Source of the DNA: Myxococcales bacterium
Lineage (GTDB): Bacteria; Myxococcota_A; UBA9160; SMWR01
Assembly (NCBI GenBank): GCA_013215605.1
Contig: JABSQW010000114.1
Location: 1-40,138 of the forward strand
Direction: 5' to 3'
Length of the DNA stretch: 40,138 nt
The notes under the pieces were generated by a model. The model saw nothing but the letters and a program-made list of their open reading frames with translations. It made no database searches and was not told the DNA's origin. The translations under genes and the position numbers were made by a program. Shown in pieces: positions 22,851 to 34,101 of this stretch (position 1 is its first letter; each line of letters starts with the position of its first letter).

Positions 22851-24623
22851 TTGAGCCAGCGCGCCCCCTCAGCAGGGGAAGACCCGATCCGCGTCCTCCT
22901 CGTGGACGGCAGCCCGAGTGAGGAGCGGCGGATCAGCCAGTTGCTCGCCAGCGGCTCCGGCTCAGTGCGGTTCTCGGTATTCGAGGCCCCCGGAATCGAG
23001 GCTGCCCTCGCACGTCTCGTCGACGAGCCCTTCGATGTCGTCGTGCTCGATCTCCGGCTGCCCGAGAGTGAAGGGCTCAACACCCTCGAACGCGCCAAAG
23101 CGGTGGCGACGAGCGTTCCGATCGTCGCTCTGGCGGACAGCGACGCGGAAGAAGAGGGGCTGCGAGCGCTGCGCCTCGGGGCGCAGGAATACCTCGTCAA
23201 GTCCAGGCTCGACGCCCACACGATGGCGCGGAGCGTGCAGTACGCAGTCGAGCGCCACCGGCTGATCGCACAGCTGCGCGCAACGCGAGAGCGCGAGCAC
23301 TTCCTGGCGACCCACGACGCACTCACCCGGCTGCCCAATCGCTGCTACTTCCACGACCAGCTGATGAGTGCGATCTCGTACGCCGGCCGTCACAGCCGCA
23401 AGCTGGCCGTCCTGTATCTCGACCTCGACAGCTTCAAGGCGATCAATGACAACCTCGGCCACCCCGTGGGAGACACGCTGCTGATCGAGGTCGCGAATCG
23501 GTTGTCGAGCATCGTTCGCCGCAGCGACGTCGTCGCACGGCTCGGAGGCGACGAGTTCGTCCTGTTGCTTCAAGACGTGAAGCAGGATGCCGCGGCCGAA
23601 ATGGTGGCACGCAAGGTCAACGAGGTTCTCGCGCAGCCCTACGTTCTCTCGGATCGCGAATACTGGGTAACCGCGAGTATCGGAATCTCGGTCTTTCCCC
23701 GCGACGCCTGCGACCCCGATGAGCTGGTCCGGGCCGCCGACATGGCGCTCTACCAGGCGAAGAGGATGGGGCGCAACAACTTCCAGTTCTACAGCGAGAA
23801 GATGAACGAAGCCGCTAAAGCTCGCCTTTCCATCCAGCGGAAGCTGCACGTCGCCCTGGAACGGAACGAGTTCCGCGTGTACTACCAGCCGAAGATCGAG
23901 GTCGCATCGGGGCGCATCGTCGGCATGGAGGCACTGCTGCGCTGGCGCGATCCCGACCGCGGTCTCGTCACACCCGCCGAGTTCATCCCCGCGGCCGAGG
24001 AGACCGGTCTGATCGTGCCGATCGGAGCCTGGGTGCTTCGCCAGGCGTGCGCCCAGACTCGGGCATGGCAGGAAGCCGGCCATACCGACCTCCGCGTGTC
24101 CGTGAATCTCTCGGCGTACCAGATCGATGACGGCAGCCTGCGCGAAACCGTCGTACGCACGCTGTGGGATTCGAACCTTCCGCCCACTTCTCTCGAGCTC
24201 GAGATCACCGAGAGTGCGCTGATGCACAACGAAGCGGCCGCGATCGAAACGCTGCGCGAGATCAACGAGATCGGCGTCCACCTCTCGCTCGACGACTTCG
24301 GTACGGGCTACTCGTCACTGAGCTACCTCAAGCGCTTTCCCGTCGATACGGTCAAGATCGACCGCTCGTTCATCGAGGAGATCGCGATCGATTCAGACGA
24401 TCGCGCCATCGTCGGCGCCATTCTGAGTATCACCGAGCATCTGGGGCTGACGGCGGTTGCCGAAGGGGTCGAGACGCTGCAGCAGCGCGACCTGCTGTAC
24501 GCGAGTGGCTGCCAGCAGCTTCAGGGCTTCCTCTACAGCCCTCCCGTCCCGGTGGACCTCGCCACCGACCTTCTGGGAGTGGGCTGCCTCGTGCCTGCGA
24601 CGGACAAGGAAGACGCGTCGTAG
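22851..24623 (+). CDS. Response-regulator diguanylate cyclase/phosphodiesterase (REC-GGDEF-EAL)
   Basis: 590 aa. REC domain about 12-135: phospho-acceptor D67 ([10 protein letters not shown]), K117 (YLVKSRL), but the acidic pair before it is a single D19 (LLVDGSP). GGDEF about 150-310: GGDEF at 232-236 with an RxxD I-site (R223-D226) five residues before it, so cyclase and product inhibition look intact. EAL about 335-575: EAL 360-362 (MEALLRW), [33 protein letters not shown] and EGVET, all intact. It could make and break c-di-GMP, switched by phosphorylation. The start is TTG 22851 with GGGGA 8 nt upstream; an adjacent GTG-type start is not available. Its kinase is not in the window. Confidence 0.92.
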   Translation: MSQRAPSAGEDPIRVLLVDGSPSEERRISQLLASGSGSVRFSVFEAPGIEAALARLVDEPFDVVVLDLRLPESEGLNTLERAKAVATSVPIVALADSDAEEEGLRALRLGAQEYLVKSRLDAHTMARSVQYAVERHRLIAQLRATREREHFLATHDALTRLPNRCYFHDQLMSAISYAGRHSRKLAVLYLDLDSFKAINDNLGHPVGDTLLIEVANRLSSIVRRSDVVARLGGDEFVLLLQDVKQDAAAEMVARKVNEVLAQPYVLSDREYWVTASIGISVFPRDACDPDELVRAADMALYQAKRMGRNNFQFYSEKMNEAAKARLSIQRKLHVALERNEFRVYYQPKIEVASGRIVGMEALLRWRDPDRGLVTPAEFIPAAEETGLIVPIGAWVLRQACAQTRAWQEAGHTDLRVSVNLSAYQIDDGSLRETVVRTLWDSNLPPTSLELEITESALMHNEAAAIETLREINEIGVHLSLDDFGTGYSSLSYLKRFPVDTVKIDRSFIEEIAIDSDDRAIVGAILSITEHLGLTAVAEGVETLQQRDLLYASGCQQLQGFLYSPPVPVDLATDLLGVGCLVPATDKEDAS

Positions 24624-24719
24624 TCCCAGCCCGGCCCGATCGCTTCCCGGGTTGCCAAGACGTTGTCGCGTGGGTCGCAGATCCGCAGATTCGGCGCCGG
24701 AAGTCGCTAGGCTGGCGAC

Positions 24720-25196
24720 GTGAGCCAGACCGAGGAATCCGCAGATTGCCCTCCTCCCGACCGCTGGCTGGTCGACGGCTACAACGTCCTGCACGCCGGA
24801 TTGCTGGGAAGCGATCGCGAGGAGTGGTGGCGCGAACACCGGCGCGAGGAGCTGATCGAGGTGAGCCGCCAGTTCGACCAGGCCGGTGCGGACATCTGGG
24901 TGGTCTTCGACGGGCCGCGGCCGGATCCAGAACCGCATGCCCCGCCGCCCGCGGAGTCTTCGAACGAGAGCGAAGCCGCCGAGTTCGCCACCGCGGGCGC
25001 AACCGTCCACCGGGTGTTCGCGCCCTCAGCCGACGACTGGCTCGTTGCCCGGGTCCGCGAGTCGGATGCGCCCTCTCGGTTCGCCGTAGTCAGCGCCGAT
25101 CGAAAGGTCGGCGCGAGGGTTCGCCACCACGGCGGAAGGATCGTTCAGCCTCGACAGTTTCTCGAGCGCTGCTCGCGCCAGGGCGGCGTGGCGTGA
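24720..25196 (+). CDS. YacP-like NYN-domain (PIN-fold) ribonuclease-type protein
   Basis: 158 aa. WLVDGYNVLHA (17-27) is the NYN/YacP opening with the first metal-binding Asp; WVVFDGPRP and FAVVSADRKVGARVRHHGG carry further acidic residues of the PIN-like site. Related Bacillus YacP (Rae1) is a ribosome-associated endonuclease. The middle PRPDPEPHAPPPAESSNESEA is low-complexity and probably disordered. The start is GTG 24720 in a typical context; the preceding gene ended 97 nt before. It is followed by 264 nt of non-coding sequence that includes the palindrome at 25431. Confidence 0.75.
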   Translation: MSQTEESADCPPPDRWLVDGYNVLHAGLLGSDREEWWREHRREELIEVSRQFDQAGADIWVVFDGPRPDPEPHAPPPAESSNESEAAEFATAGATVHRVFAPSADDWLVARVRESDAPSRFAVVSADRKVGARVRHHGGRIVQPRQFLERCSRQGGVA

Positions 25197-25430
25197 ACTC
25201 CCGGTCAACCCCCGGTGTCGCGGCGGGATGCTGGGATATCTGCATGATTTCGGGCATCTTCGGCCGGTTCGGCTTGACCGGAGGGTCGGCTGGAAATATG
25301 GTGCTGGCGTTCAGCGTCGGTTCGTCCCGAGGCCCGCGACGGCCGTCACCACCGATAGCCAGCAACGTGGCGCCCACCCCCCGCCTCCTTTCCGACCCTG
25401 CTCGCGGGAAGGCCACGCGATCACACATCG

Positions 25431-25445
25431 CGAAACAGTGTTTCG
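25431..25445. promoter_or_regulatory. 15-bp palindrome CGAAAC-AGT-GTTTCG before RND gene
   Basis: Perfect 6-bp arms CGAAAC (25431-25436) and GTTTCG (25440-25445) around a 3-nt centre. It lies 15 nt before the RND start codon, overlapping the GAGG ribosome site region, so a bound protein could block translation or transcription. The shape fits TetR-type operators, which often control RND exporters, but no TetR gene is adjacent. Confidence 0.5.
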
Positions 25446-25460
25446 GAGCCTGAGGTACCC

Positions 25461-28400
25461 ATGGCGGAAGCAGCCGGCCAAAGCAACGAGTCCAATTCGC
25501 TCAGATTCGCGCGATTCATCGTGCGAAACCGCGCCGTCGTGGCGTCGCTGCTGATCGCCGCCAGCCTCTTTTTCGTCTACCCGATCCTCAACATGATCTC
25601 GTCGGCGCTCGGAACCGAGCTGCCCGGCCCGATCGTGCGGATCGATACCAAAGCACGCGACCTCTTCCCCGACCATCCCTACATCCACGCCCAGGACAAG
25701 TACGCGAGCGAGTTCGGCGGCTCGTCGGCAGTCGCCGTCGCGGTGGTGGTCGAAGAGGGCACGATCTTCACGCCGGAGGTTCTGAAGGTCATCCGACAGG
25801 TCACTCGGCGGGTGGACGGCCAAGGCTTCGAGGGTTTCCAAGACGAGCGGGACGAGATGCGAGACATCCTCGAGGAGGACGAATCCCACACCGTTCAGGA
25901 GATCCGCGACAGGCTCGACCGAGCTTACCCCCCCTACCCCGTCAACCACGACCAGATCCGCTCGATCGCCCACGGCAGCACGCGCGTCATCCAGATCCAG
26001 CCCGACGGCAGCATCGAGGGCGACGTCCTGATGAAGAAGCTTCCAAAGACCCAGGAGGAAGCCGACGAGCTGCGCGAGCAGGTGCGCCAGAACCCGCCCA
26101 TCATCTACGGACGCCTGGTGTCTCGTCCCGACGAAAAGGGCGCACTGATCACCGCGGGCTTCGTGACCGATCGCCTCTCGAGCCGAGAGGTCTACATGGC
26201 GGTGTTCAATCACCTCCAGCGAATGAAGGCGGACCTCGAGACCGACAACATCAAGATCTACGTCTCGGGCGAACCCATCCTCACCGGCTGGGTCATCACC
26301 CACGCGTTCGAGATCGTGCAGTACGTCGTGATGACGGTCGCGATGATCTTCTTCCTTCTCTGGCTCTACTTCCGCAGGTGGCACGGGGTACTCATTCCCG
26401 CGGTGGCCGCACTCATGACGGTGATCTGGGGGCTCGGCTTCACCGGGTGGGTGGGTATCACCTTCGACCCATTGATCCTCGTGATCCCGATGATCATCAC
26501 GGCGCGGGCGGTATCGCACACCGTACAGATGGCGGAGCGCTTCTTCGAAGACTACGAGGTCATGCTGCCCCGCCTCGGTGATCCGCAACGCGCCAAGATC
26601 GAGGTGGCGACCGTCGCCATGGGTGAACTCGTCGTCCCCGGCACCCTCGGCATCATCACCGACGTCGCCGGCCTGCTGGTCATTCTCGTCACCACGATTC
26701 CGCAGATGCAGAACCTCGCGATATTCGGTGCGTTCTGGGTGCTCTCGATCATCGCGACGGTGGAGATCCTGCACCCGGTCCTGATCTGCTACTTGCCGGC
26801 GCCCAGCGAGCACGAGCACTTCCTGCCCGGCTTCATGGTGCGGTTCACGCGGGCGGTGGGCGACATCTGTACCCACCCGACGGGCAAGTACGTCGTGGCG
26901 GTCATCACCTTGACGCTGTTCACCGGGTCCACCTACATCGCGCTCTACCACTCGAAGATCGGAGAAGCGACGCCCGGCACTCCACTCCTGTGGCCGGATC
27001 ACGAATTCAATGTGGCCACTGACGAGATCGCCACGCGCTTCGGTGGCGTCGACAGCTTCGTCGTCTTCTCCGACGGCGACCGACCCAAGGCCAGCGAGGA
27101 CGCCGCGCCCATCAAGGCGATGGAGAACTTCGAGCGCTACCTGACAACCAACACGGACCTGGGCGCCTCCGTATCTGTCGCGCCGTTCCTGCGAAGCTCG
27201 TGGCGCATGAACCACTACGGAGATCCGAAGTGGTATTTCATTCCGAACAACACGGGAACGGTGCGGCAGATGATCTTCCAGCTGCGCCAGAACGGAGCCC
27301 CTGGTTTCATGCGGCCGTTCATGACGGACGACGGCCGCAGGGCGAGCATGTCGTTCTTCTTCCCCGACCACAAAGGCGACACGGTCCAGTACGCGCGGCA
27401 CTTCGCGGAGAGGTTCGTCTCCGAAAACCCACTGGGCGAGATCTACGTGCGTCTCGACATGGACAAGGCCGAGCAGTTCGCCGGCTTCTTCGACACCGAG
27501 AACCTCAAGGACATGGGCTACTACATGTTCGGCCCGATGCTTCCGCCGCGGAACCACAGCCTGACTGTGCGCATTCGCCAGGACGACGGCAGCTACGAGG
27601 AAGTTTCGGTCATCCCGGCTTCCGAGGGCCTCCCCGAGTGGATCGAGGATTTCCGCGAACAGGCCGTCGAGGACTACTGGAACACGTTGGACGACACGGA
27701 CGAGGACTCCATCTTCACGTGGCCGGACACCCTTCAGGAGTGGGAGATCAGCGATATCGACGCCTGGTGGGAGCACCACGATTCGGGCATCCGCGCGGTC
27801 GCCGTGAACACCAAGGACCTCATCGTCTCGGACACGAAGGCAGTCGACAGCACACCGAAGTACCAGCCCACGAACTCATTTACGCGCGGTGTGCAGTTCG
27901 TGCTGGCGGGCGGCAGCATGGGCATTCTCGCGGCCATCAACGACGAGGTCGAGCGCAGCCACGTCGCCAACATCTCGCTCATCTTCATCGTGATCTTCGT
28001 GCTTCACTCGGTCACGTACAAGTCGGTTCCGAGCGGGGCGATCATCCTGCTGCAGATCGCCACCGCCACGATGCTGTCGCTCGCCTACATGTCCCTGCGG
28101 AACATCGGTCTCAACATCAACACGCTGCCCGTGCAGTCAGTGGGTGTCGGAATCGGTGTCGACTACGCGATCTACATCGTGGACCGCATACGCCAGGAGG
28201 TGGCGGACACCGCGGACATCGACGAGGCAGTACGACGCGCGGTCCGCACCACCGGCATGGCAGTGAGCTTCACGGCCACCACGATCGTGGGAGGCATCTT
28301 CCTCTGGAGTTTCTCCAGTCTGCGCTTCCAGGCCGAGATGGCTCAGCTTCTGGTGATCCTCATGATCATCAACATGCTCGGCGCCATCACGGTAGTGCCC

Positions 28401-28523
28401 GCCTTCTACTCGATCCTGCGTCCGAAGGTGGCAACGGCGCTCCTGTCCGACGAGCAACGCGAGTCGATCCGAATCCAGAAGGACCGCGAGAAGAAGCTCG
28501 GCCTGCGCGACGAAGACGAATAG
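25461..28523 (+). CDS. RND-superfamily (MMPL-type) transporter
   Basis: 1020 aa, the usual size of the COG1033-type exporters. The first helix is RAVVASLLIAASLFFVYPIL; after a large periplasmic loop (about 55-270) comes a helix bundle (VQYVVMTVAMIFFLLWLYF, VIPMIITARAVSHTVQMAERF, VVPGTLGIITDVAGLLVILV). A second loop (about 500-800) is followed by another bundle (ISLIFIVIFVLHSVTYKSV, VGIGVDYAIYIVDRIRQE with an acidic residue of the RND proton-relay type). Related proteins export lipids, hopanoids or sterol-like molecules using the proton gradient. Start ATG 25461 has GAGG 6 nt upstream. No membrane-fusion protein or outer-membrane partner is adjacent, which fits MMPL rather than AcrB systems. 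Confidence 0.85.
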   Translation: MAEAAGQSNESNSLRFARFIVRNRAVVASLLIAASLFFVYPILNMISSALGTELPGPIVRIDTKARDLFPDHPYIHAQDKYASEFGGSSAVAVAVVVEEGTIFTPEVLKVIRQVTRRVDGQGFEGFQDERDEMRDILEEDESHTVQEIRDRLDRAYPPYPVNHDQIRSIAHGSTRVIQIQPDGSIEGDVLMKKLPKTQEEADELREQVRQNPPIIYGRLVSRPDEKGALITAGFVTDRLSSREVYMAVFNHLQRMKADLETDNIKIYVSGEPILTGWVITHAFEIVQYVVMTVAMIFFLLWLYFRRWHGVLIPAVAALMTVIWGLGFTGWVGITFDPLILVIPMIITARAVSHTVQMAERFFEDYEVMLPRLGDPQRAKIEVATVAMGELVVPGTLGIITDVAGLLVILVTTIPQMQNLAIFGAFWVLSIIATVEILHPVLICYLPAPSEHEHFLPGFMVRFTRAVGDICTHPTGKYVVAVITLTLFTGSTYIALYHSKIGEATPGTPLLWPDHEFNVATDEIATRFGGVDSFVVFSDGDRPKASEDAAPIKAMENFERYLTTNTDLGASVSVAPFLRSSWRMNHYGDPKWYFIPNNTGTVRQMIFQLRQNGAPGFMRPFMTDDGRRASMSFFFPDHKGDTVQYARHFAERFVSENPLGEIYVRLDMDKAEQFAGFFDTENLKDMGYYMFGPMLPPRNHSLTVRIRQDDGSYEEVSVIPASEGLPEWIEDFREQAVEDYWNTLDDTDEDSIFTWPDTLQEWEISDIDAWWEHHDSGIRAVAVNTKDLIVSDTKAVDSTPKYQPTNSFTRGVQFVLAGGSMGILAAINDEVERSHVANISLIFIVIFVLHSVTYKSVPSGAIILLQIATATMLSLAYMSLRNIGLNINTLPVQSVGVGIGVDYAIYIVDRIRQEVADTADIDEAVRRAVRTTGMAVSFTATTIVGGIFLWSFSSLRFQAEMAQLLVILMIINMLGAITVVPAFYSILRPKVATALLSDEQRESIRIQKDREKKLGLRDEDE

Positions 28524-28546
28524 CCCGGGGTTCGGACACCACTTGC

Positions 28547-28560
28547 AACTTGGGGACGTT
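28547..28560. repeat. Dispersed repeat, copy C
   Basis: AACTTGGGGACGTT (28547-28560) is the best-conserved single copy, in the 71-nt gap between the RND gene and leuS. The following GGGTCCACCGGTCCC (28564-28578) is itself a short imperfect palindrome. Same family as 2754-2822 and 4963-5016. Confidence 0.6.
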
Positions 28561-28594
28561 GACGGGTCCACCGGTCCCGGTACTGTTCTCCGGC

Positions 28595-31228
<2,634 letters not shown>

Positions 31229-31357
31229 CTCCCCCTGCTGGGCGGCACTCCGCTCGAGTTGCTGTCGCGACACGGGTCAGAATCCCCATGTCGATTCTGG
31301 GTTTCCGTGATCGTGTTTCTGACAGCTTTCCGTGGCCTTTTTCGCCGATTCTGGAGT

Positions 31358-31395
31358 TTTCGAGCCCGTTGAAGCGTATTTCGAGTGAATTTCGA
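31358..31395 (+). promoter_or_regulatory. Three phased TTTCGA boxes before a -35 box
   Basis: TTTCGA occurs at 31358-31363, 31379-31384 and 31390-31395, spaced 21 and 11 nt, about two and one helical turns. The last ends 8 nt before the -35 hexamer at 31404. The last two are embedded in longer near-repeats of ATTTCGA. The phasing resembles activator sites; no regulator is known. Confidence 0.4.
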
Positions 31396-31403
31396 AGATA
31401 CCC

Positions 31404-31431
31404 TTGCCTAAAACAGAAACTGTGCTATTAT
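31404..31431 (+). promoter_or_regulatory. Extended -10 sigma70-type promoter
   Basis: TTGCCT (31404-31409), 16-nt spacer ending in TGC, then TATTAT (31426-31431): a 4/6 -35 and 5/6 -10 with an extended TGn element. The predicted start near 31438 is only about 20 nt before a strong terminator, while the next gene starts at 31622. The AT-richness stands out against the GC-rich surroundings. Confidence 0.5.
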
Positions 31432-31457
31432 TTCAACAGCGTCACAAAAAAATAAAA

Positions 31458-31482
31458 CCCGCCGCCCGGCGGGATTTTTTTT
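31458..31482. terminator. Intrinsic terminator, bidirectional
   Basis: CCCGCC (31458-31463), loop GCCC, GGCGGG (31468-31473), A, then eight T (31475-31482). An A-rich tract (AAAAAAATAAAA, 31446-31457) upstream makes it efficient in both directions. It is the clearest rho-independent terminator in the window and can end leuS transcription 230 nt earlier, and also the transcript of the promoter at 31404. Confidence 0.85.
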
Positions 31483-31621
31483 GCCTGGAATTCGCCTGGA
31501 ATTTCGCTCCCTTCCGCGGTTCCCTGCCTACCTCTCGCGATTTCCCCTGAAGCTTCGCGATCCGATCGACCGATCCATAGGACCCACCTGATTCCGCGGA
31601 CAACCGCGGGGAGGCCATCCC

Positions 31622-31852
31622 GTGGATCCGACGACCAAGGAAATGGAAGCCGCGGAAGCCGAAGCGCTTACGCCGGACGAAGAAGTCAGCACCGACAGTC
31701 CGCTCGAGACCACACGGATCAAGCCGATCCGGATGGTGGAGCGAGAGCTCACGCGCCCTGACGGGACCACGGTGAAGGTGGACGTCCCCGTGTATCCGCC
31801 GTTCGAGCTCGACAGCGTGCAATCGGTGGAGAAGAAGAAGAACTCGAAGTAG
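31622..31852 (+). CDS. Hypothetical 76-aa acidic small protein
   Basis: GTG 31622 with GGGGAGG 7 nt upstream, a strong site. The product is hydrophilic and acidic at the N-terminus (KEMEAAEAEALTPDEEVSTD), then MVERELTRPDGTTVKVDVPV, a beta-rich stretch, and a lysine/asparagine tail (VEKKKNSK). No transmembrane span and no signal peptide. No family recognised. It begins 139 nt after the strong terminator, so its promoter may lie between them or read through from 31404, and it converges on the SCO gene with a 37-nt gap. Confidence 0.65.
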   Translation: MDPTTKEMEAAEAEALTPDEEVSTDSPLETTRIKPIRMVERELTRPDGTTVKVDVPVYPPFELDSVQSVEKKKNSK

Positions 31853-31889
31853 GGCTCGCTCGGCTTCGCGCGGTCCGCCTCGTCGCCCT

Positions 31890-32504
31890 TCAGGCCCCCG
31901 CCTCGATGAGCCTCCGCGCGTCTCTCAGCAGACTGACGGGCCCGTCCCCGCGGCTGCGGTAGAAGCCGCGGATGATTCCCTCACCGTCCACCAGAACGAA
32001 ATGACTCCCATGGCGGATATTCCGGGGCTCGCCTTCCTTGACGGGAACTTCTTCCTGGGCCTGCTTGAACCCCTTGACCACCACTTCTTCGGTGATCTCC
32101 GGCGGACCGGTGAGGAACGACCAGTTGGTCTGGTCGACCCGGTGGTGACTGGCATACGCCTCGAGTACCTGCGGCGTATCGACCACAGGATCGACGGTAA
32201 ACGACAGGAAGTGGACCGAGTCGGCGTTTTTCGAGAGGTCCTTCTGGATCCCCGCCATCGTGCTGGTGAGTAGCGGGCAGATGTCGGGGCACGACGTGAA
32301 GATGAAGTTTGCCACCCACACCTTGCCGAGGACCCTGTCGGAGCCGAACGTCGCCTGGCGTTGATCCGTGAGCTCGAAGACCGGCGCCTTGGAGATCCGG
32401 GGGAGCTCGGGTGCCGGTCCGCAGGCACTGGCGAGTACGAGCGCTGCCGGGCCCAGGCTTGCGAAGACGGCGATTCGGAACGCGATTCGCTTTGTGGAGT
32501 TCAT
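31890..32504 (-). CDS. SCO1/SenC-family copper chaperone (lipoprotein)
   Basis: 204 aa. Lipoprotein signal: basic start, hydrophobic core and lipobox LASAC28. Thioredoxin-like domain with C72-P-D-I-C76 (FTSCPDICP) and H165 (IRHGSHFVLVDGEG), the copper ligands of SCO proteins, which insert copper into the CuA site of cytochrome oxidase subunit II and can act as thiol-disulfide reductases. ATG 32504 has a weak site. It lies at the 3' end of the leftward cox cluster, separated by 164 nt without a gene, as commonly found in such clusters. Confidence 0.9.
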   Translation of the reverse strand: MNSTKRIAFRIAVFASLGPAALVLASACGPAPELPRISKAPVFELTDQRQATFGSDRVLGKVWVANFIFTSCPDICPLLTSTMAGIQKDLSKNADSVHFLSFTVDPVVDTPQVLEAYASHHRVDQTNWSFLTGPPEITEEVVVKGFKQAQEEVPVKEGEPRNIRHGSHFVLVDGEGIIRGFYRSRGDGPVSLLRDARRLIEAGA

Positions 32505-32668
32505 CCGATCATCCGAGGTGTCGTGAGGATTGAGGCCACGCCAGCGCGAGCGTGTTGAACGCGGTGTCGGCGACCGGCAGCCGCGGCTGATCGGGTGGCG
32601 GCCACGCTATCGCGTTGATCCTGGAGATGCTGAAGGCGCTGATCAGGCCCGCGAACAACCGGTCTTCT

Positions 32669-32935
32669 CTAGCCGCTGAGGTGGCCGATTCCTTCCGGTG
32701 GCCTGGCGAGTCTGGACGCTCTGCGCATCCAGAAGATCAGTAGCGATGCCACCCCCACCAGGACCACGCTCACCACCCCCAGCAGGACGAGCACTCCCGC
32801 CTGAACGCCCAGGGCCATCGGAGAGCCCGGCTCGCCGTAGCAGACCGCGCAGGCCAGCGCGGGTTGCGCGCTCAGGAGCGCGACGACACCGATGAGCGCT
32901 GCAAGCGCTGCGTTCAACCGTCTGCGCCCGCTCAC
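32669..32935 (-). CDS. Small exported/membrane protein of the cox cluster (88 aa)
   Basis: 88 aa. N-terminal hydrophobic segment RLNAALAALIGVVALLSAQP-ALACAVC resembles a signal peptide ending at ALA-C, then CAVCYGEPGSPM, then a membrane helix, AGVLVLLGVVSVVLVGVASLLIFW. A CAVCYGEP...helix small protein recurs next to cox genes in several phyla; its function is not known. The first Cys may be a redox or metal ligand. GTG 32935 overlaps the preceding stop by four bases (GTGA). Confidence 0.7.
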   Translation of the reverse strand: MSGRRRLNAALAALIGVVALLSAQPALACAVCYGEPGSPMALGVQAGVLVLLGVVSVVLVGVASLLIFWMRRASRLARPPEGIGHLSG

Positions 32936-33138
32936 AGGTAGCTCACGTCCTTCAGCTTGCGGAGGAACCAGACGCCGTAGAACGCCAATGCGGCACTTCC
33001 GAGGAAGGATCCCACGCCGAGGGCCAGGTGAACGACGCTTCCAGACTGGGCGTAGTCCCGGGTCCCCCAGACCCCGAAGCCGAAAGCCAGCGCGATCGAC
33101 ATCACGATGAAGAAGATGTGAAAAGCCTTCAGCGACAT
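32932..33138 (-). CDS. Small two-span membrane protein of the cox cluster (68 aa)
   Basis: 68 aa: two hydrophobic spans (FHIFFIVMSIALAFGFGVWG and LALGVGSFLGSAALAFYGVW) and a basic end, LRKLKDVSYL. It starts at ATG 33138, 9 nt after the subunit IV stop, and overlaps the next gene by four bases. Conserved position in such clusters suggests an oxidase accessory subunit or assembly factor; no domain is recognised. Confidence 0.7.
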   Translation of the reverse strand: MSLKAFHIFFIVMSIALAFGFGVWGTRDYAQSGSVVHLALGVGSFLGSAALAFYGVWFLRKLKDVSYL

Positions 33139-33147
33139 CTCACGGCT

Positions 33148-33459
33148 CTAGAGCGGCCAGAGCGGGCCGTTCCCTATTTGCGTCCCCAAGGGCAGGATGA
33201 ACAGTACGAAGAGGAACGCCGCGCAAAGGAGCAGGACCCAGAGGATCACCTTTTCCTCGGAGATCAGATGCATGAAGTAGCCGGCCACGAGGCCTGCCTT
33301 CACGGTGGCCACGACCATCGCCAAGGTGATGGCAAACCCGGTCGGCAGGTGCAGATACGAGATCCCGACCGTGACCACCGTCAAGACCGCCAGCGCGACG
33401 AAGACCGTCACGTATACCTTGATGTGCTGCCTTACGTGTTCGACGTCAGATTCGCTCAT
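33148..33459 (-). CDS. Cytochrome c oxidase subunit IV-type protein
   Basis: 103 aa with three spans: YVTVFVALAVLTVVTVGISYL, AITLAMVVATVKAGLVAGYF, VILWVLLLCAAFLFVLFIL. The central MVVATVKAGLVAGYFMHL is the prokaryotic COX4/CyoD-like signature (COX4_pro_2 type) seen in bacterial aa3 oxidases. It probably stabilises the core. ATG 33459 has AGGGA 6 nt upstream, 9 nt after coxC. Its order (II, I, III, IV) is canonical. Confidence 0.85.
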   Translation of the reverse strand: MSESDVEHVRQHIKVYVTVFVALAVLTVVTVGISYLHLPTGFAITLAMVVATVKAGLVAGYFMHLISEEKVILWVLLLCAAFLFVLFILPLGTQIGNGPLWPL

Positions 33460-33468
33460 TGCTGATCC

Positions 33469-34098
33469 CTACAAAAGATAGAGTGTGGGAAAGAGAAAGA
33501 TCCAGACCAGGTCCACGAAGTGCCAGTAGAGCCCCGCGATCTCGATCCGGCCGGTAAGCCGCTCTTTGTCGGTCTTCCACAGGGCGACACCGAAGAACAG
33601 CAGCCACAGGTTGACCAGGATCCCCAAGATGACGTGCAGCGCATGTAGCCCGGTCAACGTGAAATACAGACCGTAGAACACGGACGGATCGCCGGCCTCG
33701 GGCCAACCGGTGGCGGGGAAGATGTGGTGACCGAATTTGTCGCTGTACTCGAAGGCCTTGACCACCAGGAAGACCAGTCCCAGGGCGATCGTGGTTCCGA
33801 AATAGCGGCGGAACGCTGCGAGGTTGTCCATCTTGAGCGACGCCCACGCCATCACCATCGTGATGCTCGAGGTGATGAGCACGAGGGTGTTCGCGGTCCC
33901 GATGGGTACGTTCAGACCGGCTTCCACGCCGGTGGGCCAGTTCTCGACCGCCGCGCCCACGCGCAGGAGCACATAGGAGGAGAAGAGCGCGCCGAACAGC
34001 ATGACCTCGGAAGCCAGGAACAACCAGATCCCGAGCTTTCCGCTGGTGACGCCCGTAACCGGATGCGGCTCGACCTGGTAGGGGATGACGACGGACAC
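33469..34098 (-). CDS. coxC: Cytochrome c oxidase subunit III
   Basis: 209 aa, five predicted helices as in short bacterial subunit [23 protein letters not shown] is the opening; [20 protein letters not shown] and [18 protein letters not shown] are the conserved glutamate/His helix and C-terminal signature. It has no metal site and supports subunit I stability and proton uptake. GTG 34098 has AGGAGG 8 nt upstream and lies 3 nt after the coxA stop. Confidence 0.93.
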   Translation of the reverse strand: MSVVIPYQVEPHPVTGVTSGKLGIWLFLASEVMLFGALFSSYVLLRVGAAVENWPTGVEAGLNVPIGTANTLVLITSSITMVMAWASLKMDNLAAFRRYFGTTIALGLVFLVVKAFEYSDKFGHHIFPATGWPEAGDPSVFYGLYFTLTGLHALHVILGILVNLWLLFFGVALWKTDKERLTGRIEIAGLYWHFVDLVWIFLFPTLYLL

Positions 34099-34101
34099 GG
34101 A

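Noticed and set aside
25311-27779. Long open frame on the opposite strand of the RND gene
   Set aside because: High-GC antisense shadow; low-complexity acidic/His-rich translation with no motifs, while the + strand encodes a clear RND protein.
27200-28594. Upstream extension of the leuS frame
   Set aside because: Overlaps the RND gene in another frame and adds no synthetase sequence; the family N-terminus begins at 28595.
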